Source of the DNA: Artocarpus heterophyllus
Lineage: Eukaryota; Streptophyta; Magnoliopsida; Rosales; Moraceae
Assembly: GCA_025403435.1 (NCBI GenBank)
Contig: CM046331.1
Location: 26,087,532-26,151,531, forward strand
DNA: 64,000 bases
Direction of reading: 5' to 3'
The first letter of the stretch is position 1, and each line of letters opens with the position of its first letter. The translations under genes and the position numbers were made by a program. Positions 26,301 through 36,383 of the stretch are shown one piece after another. The notes beneath the pieces were generated by a model. It saw only the letters and a program-made list of their open reading frames with translations, was not told where the DNA came from and ran no database searches.

Positions 26301-28319
26301 TCTATTACAAAAAAGCAAACAACTTATGGTTTCAATACAATGATTTCGAGCAGATGCTCAGCACTTTTATATGATGAAAGCGAAGTAGCTCACAAGTCAG
26401 ATCTTATGCCCATCCTTTTCTAATTAGCTTCTTTTTTTTTTTTAAGAAAAAGATCTTATATTGATGAGATTAATGAAATACAAGGAAAAGGATGAGATAT
26501 CCTTAAAAAACAAAAAAAAAAAAAACAGAAATGAGAAAACAGAAAGCCTGAACCACAAACAATCTACAAATAACTAACAGCCAATGGCATCTAGCCAAAT
26601 CAAACTTAATAAAAGAAAATCGAACATCCTTGAATTCCTTGTCAGTGGAAGCCCACAGTGAGGCTTGGAATTTCGCCTTCTCAAAAGTATCTGTCCACCC
26701 CAACTCCTTTTCCTCAAAAATTCTGCAATTCCTCTCCCACCATGTTGTCCAAAAAACTACTAGCGCCATACACCACCACAAAACTGTTGCACTTTTATTG
26801 GATCCAAATCCCGCCATATCCTCAATCATTAAGGATTTACATTGAGCTGGAAACACCCAATTAAAGTCTGCTTCCATCAAAAGTTTCCGCCATAACATTT
26901 TAGTAAAATCACAATGTAAAAAAAAAAATGATCAAGTGACTGGTCCTCCTTTTTACACAGAACACGCTGGTGGCAAGACAGAACAATATGAGGATTTCTT
27001 CTCTGAACCATGTCACAAGAGTTAAGTTTACCATGAAAAACCAACCAAGCAAAAACTTTAACTCTATGGGGAACACAAGATTTCCAGATAAAATTGAAAG
27101 GCTCAAAGGAGGGAATGGAACTTGTATTCCTCCTTTTCTAATTAGCTTCAACAACACATCTCATCTCCTTTCAAGCTAACAACGATATTGAAACTTGTAT
27201 AATTAACAACAATTGAAACTTGTAGAAACAACAGAAAAATAAAATCTAATTTTTTAGTCAGTGTTTGGAACCAAATTTTTAAAAAGGAGCTCAATAGGAC
27301 CAAATGATATTTACATTGATTAATAAGCAACAAAAATCTTTATTATAACTTTATACTCTCATTAAGGCTCTTGTGCGAGTTTCTCAGAAGTCATACAAAT
27401 ATTTTCAAAAACAGCTTTTCCGTAAGTATTTATACACTCTTGGGGCGTGCTTGACTTGCATGAAAGGGAAAAAAAATGGGTAATTCTCTTTCTCATATAA
27501 CTTTGTGCTTACTTCGAAAATTCGTAACGAGAGTTTAGTGAGCACCAGGCAATACAAGAAATGAGGAAAACGAATGCTGATCATTGCACCCTCTTGGTAT
27601 TGATTCCTTATCACAGGGAATGAATATATCCTTAATAAGTTATTGTGCACAAATGTGATTATTTGATTGTACAAAATGAAATGTCGATAATTACACTATA
27701 AGATTACTATTCCTAAGGTTAGTAAACATCAAAAAAGGAATTGGATTGTTTCCTGTCACACCATCTAATGGACAAGCAAACACTAAAAACCAAATAAATG
27801 GTCTCATTCTTATTCTTTTACCCTTTCTGTTTCCAATCCCACTAACAAATTGATCAAACAGATGATGGGCAAAAGTGTTAAGTTTTTTACCTGAGAAGTA
27901 GCATAATGAAGATCCTGAAGAGTAATGGGTGAATCAGACAAAACAAAATCTCCAGATGGAAACCTTGCCAATGGATTTCGACCCAAGTCCATAACCACTT
28001 CGATCAGTTGATGAAGCTCCGGGTGCTCCCAAATTCTTTGCCTCATTTCCTCAGGCAAAAGTGCCAAAAGACGCCCCAATTCAACCTCAAATTCATTATC
28101 ATCCTCGGACAAAGAACAAGAAGAAGAACAAACCAGGAACGAGCTTCGAGTTCGATACCCAGAAATTGTTTTTCTGGTTAGTGAACACAAGTGTGAAACG
28201 GATGAGTATTTGGGACATTGAAGGGAATTAAGGAAGGTTTTTCCGGATTGGAATTTGGAAGCCCAAGCTTGCTGCTTTAATGGCGGGTTTTTGAGGACAG
28301 GAAAACGCATGCATTGCAT
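20361..28319 (-). CDS. Plastid P-loop ATPase, Ycf45/SPD1 family
   Basis: Nine coding exons join to 654 aa: 27891-28319, 25437-25651, 24769-24919, 23763-23954, 22347-22509, 21965-22200, 21431-21610, 21260-21349 and 20361-20669. All introns are GT...AG and the frames agree. The Ser/Arg/Lys-rich N-terminus (1-70) looks like a chloroplast transit peptide. Walker A is GPPGVGKT (204-211) and Walker B is VIVIDE (278-283), followed by [16 protein letters not shown] and the LVATAHG segment. The family contains cyanobacterial and algal-plastid Ycf45 and Arabidopsis SPD1 (seedling plastid development), so a role in plastid biogenesis with ATP hydrolysis is likely; substrate unknown. The C-terminal part (about 553-654) holds EARLAIEQ and an acidic tail. 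For exon 8 I chose the donor after ...LESVEK, because reading on meets a stop in the retained intron. Intron 1 carries an L1. Confidence 0.92.
26432..27130 (-). mobile_element. 5'-truncated L1 retrotransposon in intron 1
   Basis: About 700 bp are flanked by the perfect 19-bp duplication TCCTTTTCTAATTAGCTTC (26413-26431 and 27131-27149). On the minus strand the element ends in a poly-A tract (T-run at 26432-26442), as target-primed reverse transcription predicts. The coding remnant, with frameshifts, encodes a zf-RVT-like C-terminal domain of L1 ORF2, including [31 protein letters not shown]-type and [17 protein letters not shown]. It lies in the same orientation as the host gene and within its 2.2-kb first intron. 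Confidence 0.88.
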
Positions 28320-28646
28320 GGGCTCTCTTTTGGATTTCTAGTTTACAAATCTGCACAAAGATTTCACGAACGCTAGTACCACTGAACTTGCTATGGTCCT
28401 TTTATTCCTTTTCTTCTAATTTGTTTATTTTCGTTGTTATTATTATTATATAGGAGATTGGGTTGTGTTTTTGTAAGATTCTTATTTTCTGGTATATTCG
28501 GCGGATATGTTTTTCTTTTCAATCTAAAAGCTAAAACCTCGACTTACAAGTTTTTATAATAACGGGTTGTAATTCTACGAGAAATCACATAGTTTTGTCG
28601 ATAACAGAGCTGTAACACTAGGTTGCTCTGTCCTTTTTGCTTTTTT
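28320..28646. other. Upstream region of the SPD1-like gene
   Basis: This is the 5' flank of the ATPase gene, whose start codon is at 28319. It is AT-rich with an ATT microsatellite near 28437-28450 and no other coding sequence. The promoter probably lies here, since transposon arms begin at about 28647, only some 330 bp upstream of the start codon. No clear core element was assigned. Confidence 0.4.
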
Positions 28647-29095
28647 GGAGTTAATTTTATTAATGGTTCTTAAGGTTTATTTTTTGTCCTATTTAAGTCC
28701 CTCATCTTTAAAAAGTCTCATTTTAATCTCTAATCTATTATTTTGTCTCAATTTTAATCCTTCTATTTAGTTGACCATTAAATTTTGGATAGAAAAAAAC
28801 ATTTGTTATCCATGTGATGTGATAGGTAGTTAAATATATAGAATTTGAGGTAAATGCTCTTGAGACTAAAACTGAAAAGAATATAAAGTCCCTAAACCAA
28901 ATCTAAAATATATTTAAAGTTTAGGGGCCAAAACTGAAAAACACATAAAGTTCATAGACTATTTGTAGACATTATTATCTTTATTATATATTGTATTAGT
29001 TCAATTGCTTAAACGTATTAAATTGGCCAAAAAAAAAAGGTTGATGTTGAAATAAATGACAATAAATTCACAACAAAACAACAAAATAATATCAT
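28647..29095 (+). repeat. Left arm of a long inverted repeat enclosing the nested elements
   Basis: It begins GGAGTTAATTTTATTAATGG and is the reverse-complement counterpart of 42940-43296. Shared landmarks in matching order include GGTTCTTAAGGTTTA, TTGTCTCAATTTTAATCC, GTTGACC, GTGATAGGTAGTTAAAT, ATTTGAGGTAAAT, GTATTAGTTCAAT and GATGTTG. Long, imperfect inverted arms of this kind resemble the terminal inverted repeats of Mutator-like elements, but no transposase or clean 9-bp target duplication was found. Two independent insertions in opposite orientation remain possible. Confidence 0.6.
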
Positions 29096-29315
29096 TTTTC
29101 TTATCATTTTTCACAAACTTTATATCTTGTCCTAATAATATTGCTAGCTCTTTAATCGCTTGAACAATCACCAAATACTTTGTCCAATTTGAAAATTTGT
29201 TTCACCATGTTTGTTTCAAAAACATAAGCTATTGTCGTGTCACCGAGTTGGGCATGGTTGAATATTGGGCCCATAAATGTCCGGGAATAATCCCGGCCTA
29301 TATTGCCTTTGTGTA

Positions 29316-29328
29316 TTCTAGAAGCTTC
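29316..29328. promoter_or_regulatory. Heat-shock-element-like triplet in the old LTR
   Basis: The sequence TTCTAGAAGCTTC is a perfect three-unit nTTCnnGAAnnTTCn arrangement, the binding pattern of heat shock factors. It lies about 80 bp into the 5' LTR of the older element. A nine-base specified pattern can occur by chance in a 64-kb window, so this is suggestive only. Confidence 0.3.
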
Positions 29329-29674
29329 TTTCGAGATAATACTCGAAAAGGATAAAATGGTCTATTCACATCCATATTTAAATTAGAAGATCTCCAAGAT
29401 GGCGATAAGCACTTACGTTGATCATGATCTGCCCAATCTAATATTCTCATAAAGGATAGATCCTATAAGAGATCATAGCGGTGATATTTAGCTAATAGGA
29501 GATAATATTACCATGTGTTTGAATTTAAATTAAGCTTACAGTGTAACGCATCGATCATCCCCAAGTACTATAAATAGAGGTCGGTTCTAAAGAACTACCT
29601 AAGTCCAATTCTTGACAAAAACCTTTTGTATTCGAATTTTATCATTATAAAACCTTATCACCCAAGAAAACCTA

Positions 29675-31985
29675 TGTGACACCCGTTATTTTCCTAACGG
29701 GTATTAAGGTAATTAAATTCGTTTTTAGTGTATTAATAAAAAAAATGCTTCATTTAAAATTTATTTTACAATATTCATTTTTATCTATTTTAATTTTTAA
29801 AAAAAAAATTCTCTTATATTTATTTAGTATGTTTACTGAAAAGCCTTAGAACTTCTAATAAATCTCAAAAATGTCATATTGGCATTATGTGCGTTAAAGT
29901 CTCCAGATGAGACATAAGGATATCTTTTCTAACTACTCTTGACCCTCATTTTTTTTATTTTCTCCGTGACATGCTTCAACATGTCTCCTCTATAATTGCT
30001 TCTATCACTTCTCTTCAAAGACTTCATCTTTTCTTCCTTTTTCTTCCATGGTTCCCACACTCTTCTTCTCATTTCTTTGCTGAAGCAAAATACTTGGAGA
30101 ACTTCTTCAAGGCAGCCATAAAAATTAGCCACCATCACCCCCTATTTGAGCAAGAATTTCAACCATACCGAAGTCAAGGAACCTGTTTTGAAGCCATTTC
30201 AAGCTTTCAACTAACCATAATCCGAGGTTAGAATCTTATGAACAAATTTAGTATTTCATTTATAAATTTTCTTTTATACTAAAGGATTATTCAAATTTAC
30301 GTTCTTAAACCTAAGTATATGTTTGTTGCTATTTTGGAGCATATGTATGAAGTCTAAGTGTATATGCCCTAGACAGAAAATTTATATTGTTAAACTTTGT
30401 AATACCTCTATAGGCAGTGGCTATTTCTTAAAATTCTGGGCTTAAATTAAAATGAATTTTATGAATTGGTTTGCATATTTAAAAAGTAGACATCCTAAGC
30501 TTTCTAACTGAGCTATCATAAACCTAAATCGAAGATGTATTTTATTTTCTATGAATTATTCAATTTTTGGATTGGAAACTAGTAAACCTGTCAGTTTGTT
30601 ATGGTATACCAGCTGCTAACCTGAACCAAGAACTCATCTTTGCTCACCACCTAATTCTTTAATGTCTTGCAACCTTTCCAATATTATCCTAAGTGATTGA
30701 TGAATCTTATTAGGGACTAAAACATATAGATTACTTGTTCACATTTTATATTGTGTTAAGACAAAAATTGTACTGTGGTATTCAAAAGAGCTTTACATAA
30801 AAGCTTTAATGGCATCCTAGTAAGATAGGTTTACACATGATTTATTTATGAATGTAGTTGTATGTTGTGCTTTAGTTTTAATTGTCCTTATGCACGCCTT
30901 AGGATCAAGGGAGTATAGAGCTAACGTTAATTGATTCCAGGATTAAAAGATTGTTGATAAGCTTGAAAGGTAGGGATTCTATTACTCATCTTTTGTGAGG
31001 TTTTTGGTAAATTAAATTTGGTTGTTTTATGTTGTAAAATATGTATATTGTATAGCGATGAATATAATGATTTGACATATGTTATAAATTGAGAAGCATG
31101 GTTAGAAAATTGGCTCTATAAATAAAAAAAAAATAAATACAAAGGAATAGTGAGATGTAAAAAGGGCGGCGGTTACGTCCTTGGGCATGAATACCATAAA
31201 AGGTAAAATAGGGGGAAGGTGATGACGCTTCCTTAGGTTGAAAGTCTCAGAACACACTGTACAGGAATCGACTTGGTGAGGACTCGGGGCTTGATGTCCC
31301 CTCACCGGAACACCCTTAGAATGTTTAGAGGGTGATCAAGCGCGCCTATTTAGGTTTCGATGAGTTGAGTGATACTCTATTGAACGTGGGTACCTAGGAA
31401 TAATGATGAACTATGATATGTGTATCTATGTATATGTATGAAACTAAGTAATGTTTAACTATGGTATCCACGGAATATGATTATAATAAATCTCATAATC
31501 TGGATAATGATAACTATTAACTAACCATGCAGGTTTTAATGTGGTAATGATAAAAACCTAAAGGTGAGTAATGGTTTTCTCTACTGAGCATAGTATCGCT
31601 CATTCCCTTATATTTTTATCTTTTCAGGACTCACTAAGTGTGAGGTGGCTACGAGAAAAATAGTTGAGGAAGCGATGTAGCTATATTACATTGGGACTGC
31701 TTCAATTGTTAAGAATGTTCTTTATGATAATGTAAGCATCAATTGTTACTTTCTGTAACTATATTACAATGCGTTGAGGGTTAAAATGATCATGACGACA
31801 GTTTATATTATTAAATTTAAGGTGCTACATTAAACTGTGGTTTAATTGTCATTTATATTTTTATTTTTGATTTGAAAGTTTTCATTTAAGCCTCAGGCAA
31901 TTTTATTTTTAAGATTTTATTTTTATTTCTGATTTTTATTTTAATTCATTAAAAACTGTTAACCCCCCCATATAGGGGTGTTACA
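29675..31985 (+). repeat. 5' LTR of the cargo-carrying element
   Basis: It begins TGTGACACCCGTTATTTTCC, where CCCGTTA and TAACGGG form a 7-bp stem, and ends ATATAGGGGTGTTACA. A pyrimidine-rich leader lies near 30000-30070. It matches 36384-38677 throughout, with small indels and scattered substitutions. ORFs of 60-86 aa inside are shared by both LTRs only because the LTRs are duplicates; none resembles a known protein. Confidence 0.92.
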
Positions 31986-31992
31986 TAATTTT

Positions 31993-32010
31993 TGGTATCA
32001 GAGCCTAGGT
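31993..32010 (+). other. Primer-binding site, initiator tRNA-Met
   Basis: TGGTATCAGAGCCTAGGTT begins seven bases after the 5' LTR. Its first 13 bases are the complement of the 3' end of plant initiator tRNA-Met, the commonest primer of plant LTR retroelements. It fixes the element's orientation as plus. Confidence 0.9.
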
Positions 32011-33354
32011 TCGGTTAACCTAGAGAATGTAACACCACTTAAAAAAAATGTTTTTGAGATGGTTTTGAAGCTGAATTTTCATTGTCATCATTAATATGAA
32101 CCTTCACATTAATTTATACAGTCTAGAAGGATGTAACATGGAAATGCCATAGAATGAAAATACTAACGGTTATATGAGTACAATAATTATATAGAAGGAA
32201 AGTATTAATAGTTATGAGAGAATAATAATTATATGGAATGAGTTTATAAGTAGAATACCTATGAGAGATTCGTATAAAATTAGGATCTATAAGCATATCT
32301 AATTCGTATAGAACAATGAAAAATTCATGTAGATACGAGGATTTAATAGCCTTTTATTTTGTGAAAAACAATAAGAAATATAAGGCTTGATTTATTGATT
32401 TTAAAGTTTGGCATAGATATGTCAAATTTTTTGTAATTGATTCAAACCTAAGTAATGATTATGTGTGGATTTGGTGGAGTACATAAGTGTCAATATCTTT
32501 TCTTAAAAGTTCTATTTATTTGAGGAATATGAGATAAGTTAGGAATCTATGGTATTGAATCTTGAGAGAGATAAACGTTAGACTTTTGGTCTGTTGAGAC
32601 TGTGTAAAGGCAAGAATGCATGAATCTCAAAGTTGGAATATTTTGTTATGTACATTGTATTTAAGTGCATCAGTGAATCTTTATAAATAGATGCAATATA
32701 AAAAAATGACCAATAGGAGTTTCCTTAAGTAAATCATAATACTTAAGGCACTTATAATAATTTTGGATAATTACGATAAAAGGTTTAGGTTTTAGATGTT
32801 TAGATGTGAATCTTTTGGTTACCTAAGGTTTTGTTATATGAGAAAATTAGATATTGTATAAGTATAATTGTGGGGATTATAGATGTTCTTAAGTAGTAAA
32901 ATCAAGTGTCTTTGTTCATTGATATGGTCTATGTTGGAAGACGTAAATCGTATTGATTTCAAGGTTAGTCACATTCTAAACCCTTGGTAGTAATGATGAT
33001 GAATCCATTGATAGATGTTGAGTATTAGGAATAACATATGAGTGTATGCATTGTTCAATAAGGTTTTGATTAAAACAAAATTATTTGAGTTGCTAGAAGA
33101 TTATGTTGTTATGAAATGATTTTAAATAGCACTCAGAAAGATCCTGATTATTGTTAATTAGACTTCTTATTCATAGTTAATTTTATCTTTAGTGGGCTTT
33201 GAATTGGGTTTAAGATTTATACAAATTGGTTTTCAATTTTATGTTTTTTATTTAACTCGTTCTAAATGTGTTAGGGCCCGAAACAACCTGACCCCTTTCA
33301 ACTTAGAACATTTGGGCCTAGTTCAAATCCTAAATCAGTTTGATTCACACTGTC
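32011..33354. other. AT-rich internal DNA of the cargo element, no gag or pol
   Basis: This is where gag would be expected. The stretch is AT-rich and dense with stops in all frames, and no gag, zinc-knuckle or protease motif was recognised. Whether it is a decayed leader or unrelated captured DNA cannot be told by eye. The open stretch 33192-33428 begins with GTG, not ATG, and resembles nothing I know. Confidence 0.5.
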
Positions 33355-33606
33355 TCTCCCACGTGATCTCTATACGTGTCATATACAGTGGTTTAATTAT
33401 TGTTTACATATACGTTTACTGTGCATAGGAGCTTATTTCTCCAAGCTCACTTTTTCTCTCTTAATTTGTTATTTTCTCTCTAAATCGCAAATCCTCTTCT
33501 TTTTTACTAGAAATTCTTCTTTCCCTCTAAAAGAAGAAGGAATTATAGGATTCTGCAACTTACTATCTTAATTTTTCTTTTCTATTTACTTTTTTTTAAT
33601 CTCATC
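33355..33606 (+). promoter_or_regulatory. Possible captured promoter and leader ahead of the cargo ORF
   Basis: A palindromic G-box CACGTG (33360-33365) is followed nine bases later by a second ACGTG (33374-33378). Paired ACGT cores are typical of ABA- and stress-responsive plant promoters. From 33445 to 33605 the sequence is pyrimidine-rich (TTTTTCTCTCTTAATTTG and similar) and without ATG until the ORF start at 33607, as in a plant 5' leader. Promoter function is an inference. Confidence 0.35.
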
Positions 33607-34128
33607 ATGGACCCAAAGTATCAACACCTAAGAAAGTATTTCTCATCACTCTCCCAAAAGATTCTCAGAAAGAAATACAAGGCTAGAATTACTCGGTTGT
33701 GGATTCTTATGCGTTTTGGCATCCCTTGTGGTGTGAGAATGTTGATAGAGGGGAAGATCCATCCGAGTGACTTCGGTCAAGATGTCGGTTTACCAGGAAA
33801 AGGTACCAGTCGTAGTGCAATGAAAAGAAGAGCTCGTGCCATCGTGGTCGTGTGTAACAAATGTGGAAGACAAAATTGTAACGATAAATGTACTTCACCT
33901 GGTTATATGTCTACGAATAGAGAGGATAAAATAAGGTTTTGTAGGGATGAACTTTCAAAGGAGAACTTGGATAGCATCCATCCTCCTCTTCACGGTCACC
34001 CTAGTGGATATGTTCAAGAAGCTATTTTTAAACTTTGGCCTAAATTTTATGCAGAAAGACAACGCCTCAGGAATATGGTATTTCTAGATCCTGTTTGCCA
34101 AGCCATAAGAAAACTGGATGGGGAATAA
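33607..34128 (+). CDS. Cys/Arg-rich protein, carlavirus-like nucleic-acid-binding protein candidate
   Basis: This uninterrupted 173-aa ORF starts with a clear ATG. The N-terminal half (20-48) is basic and then hydrophobic (LWILMRFGIPCGVRML). A glycine/serine stretch leads into the basic block MKRRARA (72-78). Then comes a Cys cluster, C83-x2-C86-x4-C91-x3-C95, followed by SPGYMS. This order (hydrophobic helix, Gly/Ser, Arg-rich block, compact zinc-finger-like Cys cluster, PGxxS) is that of the small 3'-encoded nucleic-acid-binding proteins of carlaviruses and related flexiviruses. The C-terminal 60 residues have no counterpart I know. If correct, it is an endogenous viral fragment carried by a retrotransposon. 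It does not look like gag. Viral origin is inferred from motif order only; an unrelated plant zinc-finger protein is the alternative. Confidence 0.5.
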   Translation: MDPKYQHLRKYFSSLSQKILRKKYKARITRLWILMRFGIPCGVRMLIEGKIHPSDFGQDVGLPGKGTSRSAMKRRARAIVVVCNKCGRQNCNDKCTSPGYMSTNREDKIRFCRDELSKENLDSIHPPLHGHPSGYVQEAIFKLWPKFYAERQRLRNMVFLDPVCQAIRKLDGE

Positions 34129-34771
34129 GTCATCACTCTATAAAGGTTATTTAGTCTTTGCTTATTTGAAGTAGTTTTAGCTGATGTTCAATAGTTTGTG
34201 TTTTTCTTTTATTCAGAATATTTGCTTTTGTGTTTGAAATAATTGTGATTATTAGATTGATACAGTAAGTATTAATATCTCATTAATTTATGGTTTTCTT
34301 AAATATATATATATAATAAAATATATTATCTTATCAGACACGTCACATACGGTATAATAACATGTTTGAATTTTGAAAAAACTTATCCAAATATTTCAAG
34401 ATTTGTGTCTCAAATTTCAAAAGTTCTACAGTATTTGTCGTTTATATTGAATTTCTAAACTCGATGTATATTTGTCAAAAGGTCTACAGTTGTGTCAAGA
34501 GGGTTTTTTGTCAAACTGTTCTCAATTGTCAAAAGTTATACAATTAGAGTCTAATCTTTTTCAAAAAGTGAATCAGTTTTTCTGTAAACTATCAATCACC
34601 TTATCTTACTTTCTTATCCGCACAAGATTTTGTTTAAATCTTTGGATTACCTTTTCATTACCTACTCGTCTGTCTCTTTAGCCCTTTTTGTATTTCTCAT
34701 CTTTAAAATCTCATGTAGAACCCGAAGTCTAAGTGGAGCAAACATTAAGCAATCACTTATATAAACCAAAT
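34129..34771. other. Spacer between the two cargo ORFs
   Basis: About 640 bp of AT-rich DNA with repeated short motifs such as TTGTCAAAAG/TTTGTCAAA near 34465-34530 and a TA run near 34300-34320. No coding similarity was recognised. The open stretch 34472-34681 is probably incidental. In-frame sequence upstream of the LOG ATG (from 34733) lacks an ATG and is probably untranslated. Confidence 0.45.
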
Positions 34772-35329
34772 ATGTCTACCTCCCAGTCCACGAAGAAAAT
34801 AAAGAATGTCTGTGTCTTTTGTGGTTCCAGCCTTGGAAAAGATAAAGCTTATTTAGAAGCTATAAATCACTCAGGGCAAGTCCTAGCACGCAAGAAGATT
34901 AACATAATCTATAGGGGTAGTAGTATAAAAATGATGGAAAATATGGCGCTAGCAGCTAGGTCTTGTGACGCTACAGTTGTAGGAATTTGGCCTCATATTC
35001 TAGCTGAAGGAAACCTTTATAAGGAAGCCATAGGTAAGGGAAAAGGAGTCAGGAGCATCCCTAGAAATTTTAAAGACATAATCAATAATTCTGATGCTTT
35101 TATAGCATTACCTGGTGGTCTAGGTACTCTTGAGGAAATATTCGTAGTTGCTTGTGGGCAATTGTTGGGCTTTCATTCCAAACCCTTGGGACTGCTGAAT
35201 GTAAATGGTTTTTATGACAATCTTTTGAAATTTCTAGATTACGCTGTGGAAGAAAACATCATTATAGAATCGAAGAGACAAATCTTTATTACTGCTTCAA
35301 CAGTTGAGGAATTGATAGATAAAATGTAA
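34772..35329 (+). CDS. LOG-like protein (cytokinin riboside phosphate phosphoribohydrolase family), truncated
   Basis: This 185-aa intronless ORF is similar to plant LOG proteins, cytosolic enzymes that release active cytokinin bases from their riboside 5'-monophosphates. Conserved parts are VCVFCGSS (13-20), SDAFIALPGGLGTLEE (107-122) with the catalytic PGGxGTxxE, and KPLGLLNVNGFYDNLL (137-152). Two other motifs are damaged: the nucleotide-binding YGGGSVGLMG is YRGSSIKMME (47-56), and the MHxRK segment before SDAF is IPRNFK (96-101), so the normal Arg/Lys pair is missing. Plant LOG genes have several introns, so this is a retrocopy. TAA at 35327-35329 ends the ORF about 30 codons early, because homology continues in frame behind it. 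Expression and activity are unknown; normal catalysis is doubtful. Confidence 0.85.
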   Translation: MSTSQSTKKIKNVCVFCGSSLGKDKAYLEAINHSGQVLARKKINIIYRGSSIKMMENMALAARSCDATVVGIWPHILAEGNLYKEAIGKGKGVRSIPRNFKDIINNSDAFIALPGGLGTLEEIFVVACGQLLGFHSKPLGLLNVNGFYDNLLKFLDYAVEENIIIESKRQIFITASTVEELIDKM

Positions 35330-35422
35330 ATCATACATCCAGAATCCGACACTGCAACATCCAAGCTTGAATGGGAAAGGGAAAGCCAGGAGCGGCCAAT
35401 TGATTTGAATCTCCATCTGTAA
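35330..35422 (+). pseudogene. Lost C-terminal tail of the LOG-like gene
   Basis: In the same frame directly after the stop, 30 codons stay open to a TAA at 35420-35422. They read IIHPESDTATSKLEWERE and on to NLHL. The SKLEWE segment matches the C-terminal tail of plant LOG proteins, where a similar S/LKL-W-E motif lies near the end. The ancestral captured copy therefore ran to 35422 and was shortened by one stop mutation. Confidence 0.75.
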
Positions 35423-36369
35423 TCTTTTGGTTTTATCTATGGCATGTAGACATGTGTGTCCGTATTTCGTGTGTTACGAATAACCGTTTACCTTGTATTC
35501 TATGTTTCTTGTGATACGTCGTTGTTCAATCTTTTAGATTCATTGAGCCTAATGCTGGGATGGCTGGATACGGAGTACTTGATGCTCTCGAAACGCATCC
35601 TACTTAAGGTTCAATCTTTTGTTTATCGATGTTTTTGTATTCTCTAAGCATGCATGATATGAATAGCTAGTATACGGAGTGCCTTGTACTCTCGAAATGT
35701 ATCCGTATCATGTTTGTAATGTGTAATATTCTGTTAATATTATGTGAAAGTACCAAAGTCAGTTACGGGGATATTCCATATGAAATATAAGTATATTATT
35801 TGGGTTGAATGTTTGTGTCATGAGGATAGCTGTTTAATGAAAAATATGTCGGGTTTGTCTGCAACTCTGAGATTCCGTTTAATATCTCTATGAATAAGTT
35901 TAATGTATGATTTTGAATAGAAGTGTTTGTGATATATGTTTTATGATTATGTTTTAGTTTATTAGTTGAGGTATGAAATCAAATATATTTGACTTTTCCT
36001 TACTCAAAAAGGAAAAGGAACCTAAAGATGAAGTATATAAAATTTCTCTGACAATCTCCTAAATGTGATTGTAAATCACAGTCCATGGACAATGAAGGAC
36101 TGGAATCATGGTATGGTCAATATGTACTGTCTGATCAGATTCCTAGACCATTATACGGTGTTATAAGTTTGAAATTGTCAGAAATACTCTCATTGAGGGA
36201 TTTAGAATTTATAGTAAGATTTATCATGTAAGTAAGTAAGTGGAGATACGATAACTTAAATTTGGAGGACAAACAACATTAACGGTTTAGACTCGGAATT
36301 GGAATCATAATGGAATCAAAATTTTTACTAGTATTGCTAGAATTGAAATTTCGAGGACGAAATTTCTTT
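35423..36369. other. Non-coding internal DNA downstream of the LOG-like ORF
   Basis: No gene is recognised. Repeated stretches around 35560-35600 and 35670-35705 share GGAGTRCCTTG/GTACTTGATGCTCTCGAAA-like sequence, hinting at a short decayed duplication. The last 60 bases (GAATTGAAATTTCGAGGACG) are the usual run-in to a gypsy polypurine tract. Confidence 0.45.
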
Positions 36370-36383
36370 AAGGGGGGTAGAGC
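36370..36383 (+). other. Polypurine tract of the cargo-carrying element
   Basis: AAGGGGGGTAGAGC lies immediately before the 3' LTR start TGTGACACCC. Such a tract primes plus-strand DNA synthesis. The run-in GAGGACGAAATTTCTTT is shared with the gypsy 3' end at 56740-56770. Confidence 0.9.

Noticed and set aside
29971..30231. ORF in the 5' LTR of the 9-kb element, with a similar one at 36664-36906
   Set aside because: It is conserved only because LTRs are duplicates; the product is low-complexity with no known similarity, and the frame lies in the leader region.
33192..33428. 78-aa ORF upstream of the cargo ORFs
   Set aside because: It begins with GTG, overlaps the putative promoter, and has no recognisable domain.
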